Origin: Erythrobacteraceae bacterium CCH12-C2
GTDB lineage: Bacteria; Pseudomonadota; Alphaproteobacteria; Sphingomonadales; Sphingomonadaceae
Reading direction: 5' to 3'
DNA length: 64,000 nt
Assembly (NCBI GenBank): GCA_001556995.1
Contig: LSKF01000047.1
Coordinates: 31,698-95,697 of the forward strand
Under the pieces are notes generated by a model, which did not search any database, was not told the DNA's origin, and saw only the letters and a list, made by a program, of their open reading frames with translations. The translations under genes and the position numbers were made by a program. Shown piece after piece: positions 47,298 through 57,092 of this stretch. Positions within the stretch are counted from its first letter, which is position 1; every line of letters starts with the position of its first letter.

Positions 47298-48709
47298 TCC
47301 TCCATCCCCAATGCCCGCCGCGCTTCGGCCACCTGCAAACGGACCTGATCGGGTGCGGTTCCGCCCAGCGAAGCGCGCGCTGCAACCGAGGCATCAACCG
47401 ATAGCGCAGCATAGACCCGCTCGTCGATCCGCGCATCAATTGCCTTAAGGTCCGGGAGAGGCAGCGCATCGAGCGCAATGCCCCGGCTCTCGGCCAGCTT
47501 CACTGCGCTTCCGGTAATGTGATGCGCCTCGCGGAACGGAATGCCTGCCTCGCGCACCAGCCAGTCGGCAAGATCGGTCGCGGTGGCATAGCCGAGTTCG
47601 GCGGCGGCGCGCATCCTGGCGGTGTTGAAGGTGGCGTCCGCGATCATCCCGGTCATCGCCGCGATGCTGAGGCCCATCAGGCTTGCCGCCTCGAACACCG
47701 GGGGCTTATCGTCCTGCATGTCTTTGGAATAGGCGAGCGGCAGGCCCTTCATGGTGATGATCAGGCTGGTCAGCGCGCCGATCACCCGGCCCGAATGCCC
47801 GCGCACCAGTTCGGCCGCATCGGGGTTCTTTTTCTGCGGCATGATCGACGAGCCGGTCGAGAGGCTGTCGGGCAATCGGATGAAGCCGAAGGGTTGGCTC
47901 GCCCAGAGGATCAGTTCCTCGGCAAGGCGCGAGAGGTGGAGTGCGGTAGCGGAACAGCACCACAGGAAATCGAGCGCAAAATCGCGGTCGGACACGGCGT
48001 CCAAGGAATTGGCGGTGGGCCGGTCAAAACCGAGTGCGGCGGCCGTTGCGGCGCGGTCGATGGGGAAGCCCGTGCCCGCCAATGCGGCGGAGCCAAGCGG
48101 GCATTCATTCATCCGCGCCCGCGCATCGGCCAGCCGCGCGCGGTCCCGCCGCAGCATTTCGTAATAGGCCATCAGGTGGTGGCCCAGCGTCACCGGCTGC
48201 GCGGTTTGCAGGTGGGTGAAGCCGGGCATGATGCTGTCGGTGTGTTCGCCCGCGCGGGTCACGAGCGCGCGTTGCAGGCCCGCGAGCCCGGCATCCATCT
48301 GGTCGATCGCATCGCGCACCCACAGGCGGAAGTCGGTCGCCACCTGATCATTGCGGCTGCGCGCGGTGTGGAGCCGGCCCGCGACCGGCCCGATCAGTTC
48401 GGCGAGCCGGGCCTCGGTGGTCATGTGGATGTCTTCGCGGTCCCAATCCTCGGGCACGCCGTCCGCGGCATATTCGGCGGCGACGGCATCGAGGCCTGCG
48501 CTGATCGCGGCGGCATCCTCGCCCGAGACGATCCGTTGCGCCCCCAGCATCGCGACATGCGCCTTGGACGCGGCGATGTCCTGCCGCCACAGCGCCTTGT
48601 CGAACGGGATCGAGGCGTTGATTTCGCGCATGATCGCGCTAGGGCCAGCAGCGAAGCGCCCGCCCCACATTGCGTTGGCGTCACTTGTCCCTCTCTCGGA
48701 GCCTGTCAT
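47294..48709 (-). CDS. argH: Argininosuccinate lyase
   Basis: A 471-residue enzyme for the last step of arginine synthesis. The signatures [38 protein letters not shown] and [19 protein letters not shown] are clear. I set the start at ATG 48709 ([19 protein letters not shown]); MWGGRF itself at 48670 is possible. The upstream open frame overlaps the divergent TlpA gene and is not used. If 48709 is right, argH and the divergent gene start in the same CATG. Confidence 0.95.
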   Translation of the reverse strand: MTGSERGTSDANAMWGGRFAAGPSAIMREINASIPFDKALWRQDIAASKAHVAMLGAQRIVSGEDAAAISAGLDAVAAEYAADGVPEDWDREDIHMTTEARLAELIGPVAGRLHTARSRNDQVATDFRLWVRDAIDQMDAGLAGLQRALVTRAGEHTDSIMPGFTHLQTAQPVTLGHHLMAYYEMLRRDRARLADARARMNECPLGSAALAGTGFPIDRAATAAALGFDRPTANSLDAVSDRDFALDFLWCCSATALHLSRLAEELILWASQPFGFIRLPDSLSTGSSIMPQKKNPDAAELVRGHSGRVIGALTSLIITMKGLPLAYSKDMQDDKPPVFEAASLMGLSIAAMTGMIADATFNTARMRAAAELGYATATDLADWLVREAGIPFREAHHITGSAVKLAESRGIALDALPLPDLKAIDARIDERVYAALSVDASVAARASLGGTAPDQVRLQVAEARRALGMEE

Positions 48710-49274
48710 GTCCCGCTCGTCGCTCATTCTTGCCCTGTCGCTCCTGATGCTGGCGGGATGCGATAGGGCCGCCGAGGCTCCGGCGCAACCGGCAGCACAG
48801 GGCGAGGCGCCCGGTACCCCGACGGGCCTGATGACGCGCCAGTTTGCCGGAACGCCGATCCCGGCGATGCAATTTGCCGATCCCAAGGGCAACGCGCTCG
48901 ATCTCGCCGCGCAGGATGGTCCGGTGCTGATCAACCTGTGGGCAACCTGGTGCGCGCCGTGCATCAAGGAAATGCCGCAGCTTGACCGCCTCGCCGCCGA
49001 GCTGGAGGGCGAGGTCAAGGTCATCACCATCAGTCAGGATATGCGCGGGGCTGAGGTCGTGACGCCGTTCTTTGCGCGGGCCGGATTTGCCAAGCTTGAA
49101 CCCTGGCTTGATCCCGACACAAGCCTCTCGGCCCAGTTCACGCCCGAAGGCATGTTGCCGCTGACGATACTGTTCGACGCGAGCGGCAAGGAAGTGCTGC
49201 GGGTGGCGGGCGGCTATGAATGGGACAGCCCCGAGGCGATGGCGATGATCCGGGCGGGGCTGGCGGCGGAGTAA
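48708..49274 (+). CDS. TlpA/ResA-like thioredoxin-fold lipoprotein
   Basis: A 188-residue lipoprotein, signal and lipobox [19 protein letters not shown], start ATG 48708 with GGAG upstream. The thioredoxin domain has the active site [16 protein letters not shown], followed by VITISQDM and a cis-Pro segment [10 protein letters not shown]. It would reduce or exchange disulfides in the periplasm, for example in cytochrome c maturation. Divergent from argH. Confidence 0.9.
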   Translation: MSRSSLILALSLLMLAGCDRAAEAPAQPAAQGEAPGTPTGLMTRQFAGTPIPAMQFADPKGNALDLAAQDGPVLINLWATWCAPCIKEMPQLDRLAAELEGEVKVITISQDMRGAEVVTPFFARAGFAKLEPWLDPDTSLSAQFTPEGMLPLTILFDASGKEVLRVAGGYEWDSPEAMAMIRAGLAAE

Positions 49275-49404
49275 GGGAGCGGGATCCCTGCTTTGCTATC
49301 AGATTAGCCGGGCTTCTGGTCGGATATCTAATTAGCAAGAGTGACGATCTCACCCTCAGTCCCTCCCGCAGGCGAAAGGGGATAGGTGTGTGCCTGCGCG
49401 ACTA

Positions 49405-50040
49405 TCAATCCAGCTTGGGCGGCATCCCCGGCTCGCACTTGGCCATGGCGCGTTGATAGGCGGGGCGTTCGCCGATCCTATGCAGATAGGCCTTGAGGTT
49501 GGGCAGGTGGTCGATGCCCATCCCGCTCATGGCGCGGCTGGTGGTGAGCTGGAAGCCCATCATGATGTCCGCTGTCGTCAGCTGGCTCCCGCCGAAATAG
49601 GCGGCTTCGCCAAGGCGCTTTTCAACGATGGCCCAGCCCTTCGCCACCCGGTCGGCGACAAAGGCGGGCAGCTCCTTCGCGCCCATGAACTGCGCCACCA
49701 GCGCCATCATGCCATTGGTCATGAAGGTTGCATTGGCCCAGTGGTAGTAGAACAGGTGGTCGGCAAAATCGGGGTGATCGGCGCCCGGCACCAGCGCCGC
49801 GCCGGGGGCATATTTGGCGATGATATAGTCCATGATCGCGCCGCTTTCCCCCAGCACCAGATCGCCATCGGTGATGACGGGGGCAATGCCCATCGGGTGA
49901 AGCGCCTTGTATTCATCAGGCGCCAAGCGGTTGTCGGCGCGGCGGGTGTAGAGCTTGAGGTCGTAATCCAGCCCCAGCTCCTCGGCCAGCCAGACGATGC
50001 GTTCGGATTGCGACAGGCGCAGGTGGTGGATGGTCAGCAT
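49405..50040 (-). CDS. Glutathione S-transferase
   Basis: A 211-residue GST. The N-terminal thioredoxin-like domain starts LTIHHLRLSQSERIVWLAEE, with a Ser in the catalytic position. The glutathione-binding loop is GIAPVITDGDLVLGESGAI. The helical C-terminal domain has LTTADIMMGFQL, the conserved N-capping motif. The substrate is unknown. The gene is divergent from the CPBP gene. Confidence 0.92.
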   Translation of the reverse strand: MLTIHHLRLSQSERIVWLAEELGLDYDLKLYTRRADNRLAPDEYKALHPMGIAPVITDGDLVLGESGAIMDYIIAKYAPGAALVPGADHPDFADHLFYYHWANATFMTNGMMALVAQFMGAKELPAFVADRVAKGWAIVEKRLGEAAYFGGSQLTTADIMMGFQLTTSRAMSGMGIDHLPNLKAYLHRIGERPAYQRAMAKCEPGMPPKLD

Positions 50041-50137
50041 GGTCGGCTTTCTCCCGTAAGTTCTGTTGCGTCAGGGTCTAGCCAAGGCGACAGGACTACG
50101 CCATCTTTTGTGCGCAACTGATTGGGGATCAGAGATA

Positions 50138-51061
50138 ATGGACGCGACTACCACCACCTTGCCGTTGCCGCCTGCCGTGCCGATGTGGAAGCGGGTCTGG
50201 AACTTCCCACTGGTGACGATGCTGGTCGCGCTGGTCCTAACCGCCGTGGTCGTGGCGGTCGTGAGCATTGCGAGCGGGTTTCTGGCTGCTGCGCTGGGCG
50301 AGGGGCAGGAGGAGCCCTGGGTCGAGCCGGTGCGGGTGCTGGCAATGGTGGCGGCGCTGGTTGGCTTGCAGAAGCTGGTGCTACGCCGGCTGGGCGAGCG
50401 GCGGCATGATGATCTGCCGTTTGCCGATGCGCCGCGCGGATTGGCGCTGGGGGTCTTTGGCGCGGCCGTCTTGTTCAGCGTGATTGTCGGTGTCGCCGCG
50501 TTGCTGGGCGCCTATCAGATCGCGGGCTGGGGCGGCCTTTCCGATTGGCTGTTCCTGCTGTTTGCCGCCGGGGTCAGCGCGGGCTTTGTCGAAGAGCTTA
50601 TCTTCCGCGGGATCCTGTTCCGGTGGATTGAAGAGTTTGGCGGAAGCTGGGCGGCGCTGGCTATCACTTCGGCGCTGTTCGGGCTGGTCCATATCGCCAA
50701 TGACAATGCCACGTGGTTTTCCTCGTTCACGATCGCGGTGGAGGCAGGGCTGATGCTCGGCGGGGCCTATATGCTCACCCGTTCGTTATGGGCGCCGATT
50801 GGCATCCATTTTGGCTGGAACGTGACGCAAGGGCTGGTGTGGGATGTGCCGGTCTCGGGCAATGATGTCGACGGGTTGGTCGATGCACGGCTGGTGGGCG
50901 ATCCGCTGATTTCGGGCGGGGCCTTCGGGCTGGAGGCTTCGGTGATCGCGCTGGTGGTGGCGGGGGGTTTCGGCGTGTGGCTGGTGTGGCGCGCGGCAGC
51001 AGCGGGCGAGGTGATGCAGCCTTGGTGGGTGCGCCGCCGCCTCGCGGCTGCTGCCGTCTAG
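50138..51061 (+). CDS. CPBP-family intramembrane glutamic protease
   Basis: A 307-residue membrane protein with about eight helices. The CPBP motifs are present: EE-x3-R in SAGFVEELIFRGILFRW, the His in FGLVHIANDNATW, and GIHFGWNVTQG. This is the Rce1-like abortive-infection (Abi) superfamily; members cut membrane proteins or process bacteriocins and prenylated proteins. Start ATG 50138. It overlaps the facing photolyase stop by 4 bases. There is no sign of a defence island around it. Confidence 0.88.
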   Translation: MDATTTTLPLPPAVPMWKRVWNFPLVTMLVALVLTAVVVAVVSIASGFLAAALGEGQEEPWVEPVRVLAMVAALVGLQKLVLRRLGERRHDDLPFADAPRGLALGVFGAAVLFSVIVGVAALLGAYQIAGWGGLSDWLFLLFAAGVSAGFVEELIFRGILFRWIEEFGGSWAALAITSALFGLVHIANDNATWFSSFTIAVEAGLMLGGAYMLTRSLWAPIGIHFGWNVTQGLVWDVPVSGNDVDGLVDARLVGDPLISGGAFGLEASVIALVVAGGFGVWLVWRAAAAGEVMQPWWVRRRLAAAAV

Positions 51062-52626
51062 TTTCGCGCCCAGCCGGGCCGTGCGGGTTCGAGGCTGGCG
51101 AGGAAGATTTCCGCGCTCTCCAGATATTCGCGCTGCTTGGCCTCGCCCATCCGGTCCCATGTGGCATAGATCCGCCCGATGCGGTGGTTGCTTTCGAGCC
51201 GCGCGCGGTTCCTGTCCATGAAGTGCCAGTAGAGCGGGTTGAAGGGGCAGGCATTCGGCCCGGTCTTCTGCGCGACCTTGTAGCGGCAGCCTTTGCAATA
51301 ATCGGACATCTTGTTGATGTAATTGCCGCTCGCCGCATAGGGCTTGGTCGCGAGCCTGCCGCCATCGGCATAGAGCACCATGCCGCTGACGTTCGGCAGC
51401 TCGACCCATTCAAAGGCATCGGCATAGACCGCCAGATACCAGTCCTGCACCGCCTTCGGGTCGATCCCGGCGATCAGGCAGAAATTGCCGAGCACCATCA
51501 GCCGCTGGATGTGGTGCGCATGGGCATCCTCGCGGGTGGTGCGGATGCAATCGGCGAGGCAGCGCATGTCAGTTGCGCCGGTCCAGAAGAACTCCGGCAA
51601 CGGGCGATGGGCGGCGAGTTCATTCGCCTCGACCAGCCCTGGCATGGTGTACCAGTAGAACCCGCGCACATATTCGCGCCAGCCGATAATCTGACGGATG
51701 AAGCCCTCTACGGAGTTCAACGGGGCGGTGCCTGATTTATAGGCAGCCTCAGCGGCGCGGCACAGTTCGAGCGGGTCGAGCAGCCCAATATTGAGGCTGG
51801 TCGACAGCATCGAATGATAAAGGTCGTCCTGCCCGTGGACCATCGCGTCCTGATAGGGGCCGAAGAGATTGAGGCGCTGGGCGAAGAAGGCCTCGGCGGC
51901 CTGCAAAGCCTCGGCGCGGGTGACGGGCCAGCCGAAGGGTTCGAGGTCGCCGAAGTGGTCGGGGAAGCGTGCAGCCACCAGTTCTATCACTTCGCTGGTA
52001 ATGGCATCGGGCGCGAATTTGGGGGCGGGGGGCGCTTTCATGTCGGCGCTCCCGTTCTTTGGGGGCGGCTCGCGGTTGTCCGCGTCGAGGTTCCAGACCC
52101 CGCTGACGGGCTTGTCGCCCTCCATCAGCAGCCCGGTCTTGCGGCGCATTTCGCGGTAGAAATATTCCATCGTCAGATGTTTGCGCCCATCGGCAAAGGC
52201 GCGGAACTCGGCGTGCGTGGCGATGAAGCGGGTGTCGGGGAGGATGGTGACGGGGGAGGGCAGGCGGCCCTCCCACTCGGCCATGGCCTGCATCACCCGC
52301 CACTCGCTCGCCTCGGTCACGCGCACTTCCGACGCGCCGTGACGTTCCACCGCGCGGACGACTTCGCCAGTGAAGCTGCCGGTGTTCGCCGGATCGTCGA
52401 GCGTCACATAATCGACCTGCCAGCCCTCGGCGCGCAATTCGGCGGCGAAGTGGCGCATGGCTGAGAAGATCAGCACGATCTTCTGCTTGTGGTGCTTCAC
52501 ATAGGTCGCCTCGTCCCACACCTCCATCATCAGGATCACCGCCTCGCCGGGGGCAAGACCATCGAGGCTGGAAAGATTGCGCGAGAGCTGGTCGCCGAGG
52601 ATGGGAACGAGGATGGGACGGGTCAT
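51058..52626 (-). CDS. phrB: Iron-sulfur photolyase/cryptochrome (FeS-BCP, PhrB type)
   Basis: A 522-residue member of the (6-4) photolyase group with an Fe-S cluster. The N-terminal Rossmann domain starts RPILVPILGDQLSRNLSSLDG. The FAD-binding C-terminal half has REYVRGFYWY and EDAHAHHIQRLMVLGNF. Cluster cysteines are in CLADC, CKGC and GPNACPFNPLYWHF. These enzymes repair UV (6-4) lesions using light. The start is ATG 52626. A paired-hairpin repeat separates it from priA upstream. Confidence 0.95.
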   Translation of the reverse strand: MTRPILVPILGDQLSRNLSSLDGLAPGEAVILMMEVWDEATYVKHHKQKIVLIFSAMRHFAAELRAEGWQVDYVTLDDPANTGSFTGEVVRAVERHGASEVRVTEASEWRVMQAMAEWEGRLPSPVTILPDTRFIATHAEFRAFADGRKHLTMEYFYREMRRKTGLLMEGDKPVSGVWNLDADNREPPPKNGSADMKAPPAPKFAPDAITSEVIELVAARFPDHFGDLEPFGWPVTRAEALQAAEAFFAQRLNLFGPYQDAMVHGQDDLYHSMLSTSLNIGLLDPLELCRAAEAAYKSGTAPLNSVEGFIRQIIGWREYVRGFYWYTMPGLVEANELAAHRPLPEFFWTGATDMRCLADCIRTTREDAHAHHIQRLMVLGNFCLIAGIDPKAVQDWYLAVYADAFEWVELPNVSGMVLYADGGRLATKPYAASGNYINKMSDYCKGCRYKVAQKTGPNACPFNPLYWHFMDRNRARLESNHRIGRIYATWDRMGEAKQREYLESAEIFLASLEPARPGWARN

Positions 52627-52673
52627 GCGGGAGGTAATGATCGTGTGAGGGTTTGGTGCCCTTGCAAACAACT

Positions 52674-52765
52674 CCGTTCACCCTGAGCTTGTCGGAGGGT
52701 TGTCCTTCTCTTTTGTTAGCGGGTGAAAAAGAAAAACAGTCCTTCGACAAGCTCAGGACGAACGG
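52674..52765. repeat. Paired-hairpin dispersed repeat, copy 6 (priA-phrB spacer)
   Basis: The left unit has ACCCT/AGGGT around GAGCTTGTCGG. The right unit, on the other strand, has GTCCT/AGGAC around GAGCTTGTCGA. These stem types occur nowhere else in the window, yet both still pair perfectly. Confidence 0.9.
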
Positions 52766-52774
52766 GTTTTGGGT

Positions 52775-54943
52775 TCAGACAAAGGAATAGGGATCAATAT
52801 CGATCCCCACCCGAACCCCCGGTGCAAATTGCACCGCGCCGATCCAATCGCGCAGCATCGCCTGCAGGTTCGCGCTGCGCTTGGCATTGACCAGAAAGCG
52901 GTAGCGATAGCGGCCGCGCAGCAGCACCATAGGGGCAGGGGCAGGTCCGAGGATTTGAACGTCGGCAAGGCGCGGACGTGCGTCGCCTAGCCGTGTGGCA
53001 GCCTCGCGCGCCTCACGCTCGTCTTCGGAAGAGAGGATGATCGCCGCCCAGCGTCCGAAGGGCGGGGCGCCGGCATCGCGCCGCCCTTGGGTTTCTGCAG
53101 CATAGAAAGCGTCGCGGTCCCCATCTGCCAGCGCGGCAATGACGGGCGCATCGGGGTGGCGGGTCTGGATCAGCACCTCACCTGGTTTCGCCCCGCGCCC
53201 CGCGCGCCCCGCGACCTGCGCGATCTGCGAATAGGTCCGCTCGCCCGCCCGCAGATCGCCGCCTTCGAGGCCGAGATCGGCATCGACCACGCCCACCAGC
53301 GTCAGCTCGGGGAAGTGGAAGCCCTTGGTGACGAGCTGCGTGCCGATGATGATGTCGATGGCGCGGCCTTCGGCCATGGCGATGAATTCGGCAGCGCGCT
53401 CGGGGGTGTTGAGGGTGTCCGAGGTAGCGAGCGCGACGCGGGCTTCGGGAAAGAGATCGCGCACTTCGTCCGCGATGCGCTCAACCCCCGGACCGCAGGC
53501 GACCAGGCAGTCGCTCTCGCCGCATTCGGGGCAGGCGTCGGGCACCCGCGTCTCGAACCCGCAATGGTGGCAGGCGAGGCGGGACGAGAGGCGATGCTCG
53601 ACCAGCCACGCGCTGCAAGAGGGACACTTGAAGCGGTGCCCGCAGTTGCGGCACAGGGTCAGCGGCGCGTAGCCGCGGCGGTTGAGGAAGAGCAGCGATT
53701 GCTCCCCTCGCTCCAGCCGCTCCCGCAAGGCGTCAATCAGCGGCCCCGCCAGCCAGCGCCCGCTGCCGGGCTTCTCCTCGGTAAGGTTGACGAGCCGCAC
53801 CTTGGGAAGGCTCGCCCCGCCAAAACGGCTGGGCAGGTCGAGCTTCTCGTAAACCCCGATCTCGGCCATATGCAGGCTTTCGAGCGCCGGGGTGGCGCTC
53901 GCGAGCACCACCGGCACGCCTTCAAACCGAGCCCGCATCACCGCCACATCGCGGGCGTTGTAGCGCACCCCGTCATCCTGCTTGAAGCTGATCTCGTGCG
54001 CCTCATCAACCACGGTCAGGCCGAGGTTGGCGTAGGGCAGGAACAGCGCCGAGCGCGCGCCTACCACCACCTGCGCGCTTCCGTCCGCAATCGCCCGCCA
54101 CGCGCGCCGACGCTCGGTCGAACGCAGCGAGGAGTGCCACAGCACCGGGGCCGCGCCGAAGCGGGTGGCGAAGCGGCTGAGGAAATTCTCGGTTAGCGCG
54201 ATTTCGGGGAGCAGCACCAGCACCTGCCGCCCCATCCTGAGCGCCTCGGCGACGGGTTCGAAATAGGTCTCGGTCTTGCCTGATCCGGTCACCCCATCAA
54301 GCAGGAAGGGGGCGAATTTTTCGGCGCGGACCGCCTCCACAAGCGTTGCGGAGACCTCGGCCTGAACGGGTGAGAGATCGGGCGGGGCGTGGTCGGGGTT
54401 GGCGGCGGGGTAGGGGCGGTCGATGTTGACTGTCACTGGCTCCAGCAGCCCCGCGCCTGCCATGCCGCGCAGTACGCCTTCCGAGACGCCCGCGATGGCC
54501 GCCAGCTCGCGCATCGTGCCCTGTTCGCCACTCAGCTTTTCCAGCGCGGTCTTGCGCTGTGCGGTGAGGCGGCCCGCGGCCTCAGCCCCGGTCAGGCGGT
54601 ATTCGGTCATGGTCGCCGGGCCGCTCAGCGCCCCGCCGCTCGCGAGCGCCATGCGCGCGACGCTGGCGAGGGGCGCGCAGTAATAGTCCGCCGTCCACTC
54701 GATCAGCCGCCGCAAGGGCGCGGGGAGGGGCGGCACGGGGAGCACCTCGAGGATCGGGCGCAACCGTTCAAACGCGATTTCGGCTCCCGGCAAGCGCCCT
54801 TCGTCCCACACGATCCCGGTGACCTTGCGCGGGCCAAGCGGCGCGATCACCACGCTGCCCGCAGGCGCATCCACACCATCGGGTAGGCGGTAATCGAGCG
54901 CGCCCAGAGCGGCGTTGAGGACTAGAAGGCGAACCCGGTTCAT
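52775..54943 (-). CDS. priA: Primosomal protein N' (replication restart helicase)
   Basis: A 722-residue superfamily 2 helicase that reloads the replisome at collapsed forks. Start ATG 54943. It has the N-terminal 3'-DNA-binding domain (MNRVRLLVLNAALGALDYRL), Walker A (GVTGSGKTETYF), the DEAH box (VVDEAHEISFKQ), and two zinc clusters (CRNCGHRFKCPSC, CHHCGF, CPECGESDC). The late motif QVAGRAGRGAKPGEV is present. Length is normal. It is divergent from the DUF4197 gene. Confidence 0.97.
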   Translation of the reverse strand: MNRVRLLVLNAALGALDYRLPDGVDAPAGSVVIAPLGPRKVTGIVWDEGRLPGAEIAFERLRPILEVLPVPPLPAPLRRLIEWTADYYCAPLASVARMALASGGALSGPATMTEYRLTGAEAAGRLTAQRKTALEKLSGEQGTMRELAAIAGVSEGVLRGMAGAGLLEPVTVNIDRPYPAANPDHAPPDLSPVQAEVSATLVEAVRAEKFAPFLLDGVTGSGKTETYFEPVAEALRMGRQVLVLLPEIALTENFLSRFATRFGAAPVLWHSSLRSTERRRAWRAIADGSAQVVVGARSALFLPYANLGLTVVDEAHEISFKQDDGVRYNARDVAVMRARFEGVPVVLASATPALESLHMAEIGVYEKLDLPSRFGGASLPKVRLVNLTEEKPGSGRWLAGPLIDALRERLERGEQSLLFLNRRGYAPLTLCRNCGHRFKCPSCSAWLVEHRLSSRLACHHCGFETRVPDACPECGESDCLVACGPGVERIADEVRDLFPEARVALATSDTLNTPERAAEFIAMAEGRAIDIIIGTQLVTKGFHFPELTLVGVVDADLGLEGGDLRAGERTYSQIAQVAGRAGRGAKPGEVLIQTRHPDAPVIAALADGDRDAFYAAETQGRRDAGAPPFGRWAAIILSSEDEREAREAATRLGDARPRLADVQILGPAPAPMVLLRGRYRYRFLVNAKRSANLQAMLRDWIGAVQFAPGVRVGIDIDPYSFV

Positions 54944-55004
54944 GTTGCCGCCATATGGGACTTGGCAAAGGGCAAGGGCAAGCAGGGAGGCAGGAGAATT
55001 GACC

Positions 55005-55697
55005 ATGATTGCGCAATTGAACCCGACCCGCCGCGCGCTGCTGGGCGGCGCTGCTGGTGGGGCCGTTCTCATGATGCTGCCGGGATGTGCCAGTACCGGC
55101 GGCGGCTTCAGCATGGAGGAGGCGGTGCGCCGCCTGCTGCTGCTCGCTTCAGAGAACGCTTTCGCGCGGCTGACTGCCCCGGGCGGGTTCTGGGACGAGC
55201 AAGTGGCGCGCATCGGCCTCAACCAGTTCCTTGGCACGCGAGGGGATGTGCTCTCACGCATCCTCACCTCGCAATTGTTCAAGGATCGGCTTGAAGAGCG
55301 CTTTGCCAGTTTCGCGATCGACGCCAGCTTCCGCGCTGCGCCTGTGGTGACCGAAGCAGTGCGGGTGATCGGGTTCCAGAACGCCATCGATTTGGTGCGC
55401 GGCGGGCCCTCGGCGGCGAGCGCCTATCTCCGGCAGGAGGTCGGCACCGCGCTGCTGGATGCGATGGTGCCGGAGCTCGGCAACGCGATCCGCCTGACCC
55501 GCGATCCGCTGCTGGGTGAAGCGATCAATGCGCTCGCCGGGGTCAATGTTGGCGATGTCGCAAGCCGCATCGGGCGCGCGGTCGATGATGCCATCTGGGG
55601 CGAAATCGCGCGCGAGGAAGCCGCGATCCGCGCCAATCCGGGTGCCACCCGTGATCCGCTGCTGATCGGGGTGTTCGCGGTGGCGGACCGGATCTGA
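55005..55697 (+). CDS. DUF4197 family lipoprotein-like protein
   Basis: A 230-residue protein starting at ATG 55005 (GGAGAA upstream). The N-terminus has a twin arginine (NPTRRALLGGAAGG) and a lipobox-like MMLPGCAST, so it may be a Tat-exported lipoprotein. The rest is helical with FKDRLEERFASFAIDASF, the DUF4197 pattern. The family has no known function. Confidence 0.8.
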   Translation: MIAQLNPTRRALLGGAAGGAVLMMLPGCASTGGGFSMEEAVRRLLLLASENAFARLTAPGGFWDEQVARIGLNQFLGTRGDVLSRILTSQLFKDRLEERFASFAIDASFRAAPVVTEAVRVIGFQNAIDLVRGGPSAASAYLRQEVGTALLDAMVPELGNAIRLTRDPLLGEAINALAGVNVGDVASRIGRAVDDAIWGEIAREEAAIRANPGATRDPLLIGVFAVADRI

Positions 55698-55718
55698 ACC
55701 TCGCCGCCGGCACGGACG

Positions 55719-56375
55719 CTAGAACTTGTAGTTCAGGGCCAGTTGCGGAATGTGGCTGATGCCGTCAGCCCGGCCGTCGCGCGGGGAGTACCACAGGACG
55801 TAACCGGGCTGCACCTCGAGCCCGCCGCCCACATCGACCGCCACGGCAACCACGCTGCGCACCTGCTCGGTCCCCGTCTGGCGGCGCGAATCGCGTGCCT
55901 GCATCACCCCGAACCATTCGGCCGAAGCAATCAAATCGACCTTTTCCGAAGCTTCGTGGGTGTATTGCACGCGCTGGCGGATGCGCCATTCGGTCTGCTC
56001 GGCACCGGGAAACATCCGTTGTTCCAGCCGGGTGCGCAGATCGATCCCGCCGCGCGAGAAGCGGAATTGCTGGTGCGGGCGGAATTCGGTCTGGCCATTG
56101 GTCTCGAACACCGCGAACCCGCCGCCCAGCCGAACCCGATCATTCAAACCCTTTTCGATGGTCACGCGAAACGTCTGCTGATCCGGCCCGATCACCGGCT
56201 CGCGGATACGCAGCGAGGTATCGATCGTCAGGAACACATCATCGTCGAGATTGGCGCGGACAAATCCTACCAGCCAGAATTGCGTGTCTTCATCGGCGGC
56301 ATGCGCTTTCGATGGTTGCCAAGCCGCGAGTCCGGCGGCAAGCAGCATCGCACATTGCATCGGCAGTCTTGTCAT
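55719..56375 (-). CDS. DUF2490 family outer-membrane-like protein
   Basis: A 218-residue exported protein: signal MTRLPMQCAMLLAAGLAAW with an AHA-A cleavage site. The mature part is a series of amphipathic beta strands with alternating aromatics (QFWLVGFVRANLDDDVFLTID, RLEQRMF) and ends LALNYKF, an aromatic C-terminus like outer-membrane barrels. The pattern fits DUF2490. Function unknown. Confidence 0.78.
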   Translation of the reverse strand: MTRLPMQCAMLLAAGLAAWQPSKAHAADEDTQFWLVGFVRANLDDDVFLTIDTSLRIREPVIGPDQQTFRVTIEKGLNDRVRLGGGFAVFETNGQTEFRPHQQFRFSRGGIDLRTRLEQRMFPGAEQTEWRIRQRVQYTHEASEKVDLIASAEWFGVMQARDSRRQTGTEQVRSVVAVAVDVGGGLEVQPGYVLWYSPRDGRADGISHIPQLALNYKF

Positions 56376-56435
56376 GCACCCCCCTTAGGCTGCGCCCTTG
56401 CGTGCTGGCTATCGCAATATTTGCTGGAGTGACCC

Positions 56436-57089
56436 ATGAAATTCTTCGTCGACACCGCCGAGATCGAACCGATCCGCGAACTCGCTGCCACCGGCCTGCT
56501 CGACGGGGTGACCACCAACCCCTCGCTGATCGCCAAGTCGGGGCGGGATTTCATGGAGGTGACCGAGGAAATCTGCGGCATCGTCGATGGCCCGGTCAGC
56601 GCTGAAGTGGTCGCGCTCGACCACGCCACGATGATGAAAGAGGCCGAAGTGCTGCGCAAGATCGCGGATAATGTCTGCATCAAGGTGCCGCTCACCGTCG
56701 ATGGCCTCAAGACCTGCAAGGCGCTCACCGGCGAAGGGACGATGGTGAATGTCACGCTTTGCTTTTCGGCCAATCAGGCGCTGCTCGCGGCCAAGGCGGG
56801 GGCGACCTTCATTTCGCCTTTCGTGGGCCGCCACGATGACAATGGTTTTGACGGGATGGACCTGATCGAGGACATCCGCCTGATCTACGACAACTACAAT
56901 TTCGCCACGGAAATCCTCGTCGCCAGCGTGCGCCACACCACCCACGTGCTGCAAGCCGCCAAGATCGGTGCGGATGTTATGACCGCGCCCCCAGCCGTGA
57001 TCCACGCCTTGTTCAAGCACGTGCTGACCGACAAGGGGATCGAGGGCTTCATGGCCGATTGGGCGAAGACCGGGCAGAGCATCCTCTAG
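56436..57089 (+). CDS. tal: Transaldolase / fructose-6-phosphate aldolase family
   Basis: A 217-residue short transaldolase-type enzyme. It starts [20 protein letters not shown], with the active-site Lys in [11 protein letters not shown], and TPFVGR-like [13 protein letters not shown]. It links sugar phosphates in the pentose phosphate pathway. Sequence alone does not separate transaldolase from fructose-6-phosphate aldolase. CobT follows 3 bases later. Confidence 0.93.
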   Translation: MKFFVDTAEIEPIRELAATGLLDGVTTNPSLIAKSGRDFMEVTEEICGIVDGPVSAEVVALDHATMMKEAEVLRKIADNVCIKVPLTVDGLKTCKALTGEGTMVNVTLCFSANQALLAAKAGATFISPFVGRHDDNGFDGMDLIEDIRLIYDNYNFATEILVASVRHTTHVLQAAKIGADVMTAPPAVIHALFKHVLTDKGIEGFMADWAKTGQSIL

Positions 57090-57092
57090 CCG

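Noticed and set aside
50138..51061. CPBP protease as an abortive-infection defence gene
   Set aside because: The superfamily includes Abi proteins, but neighbours are housekeeping genes and no toxin, sensor or mobile element lies close.
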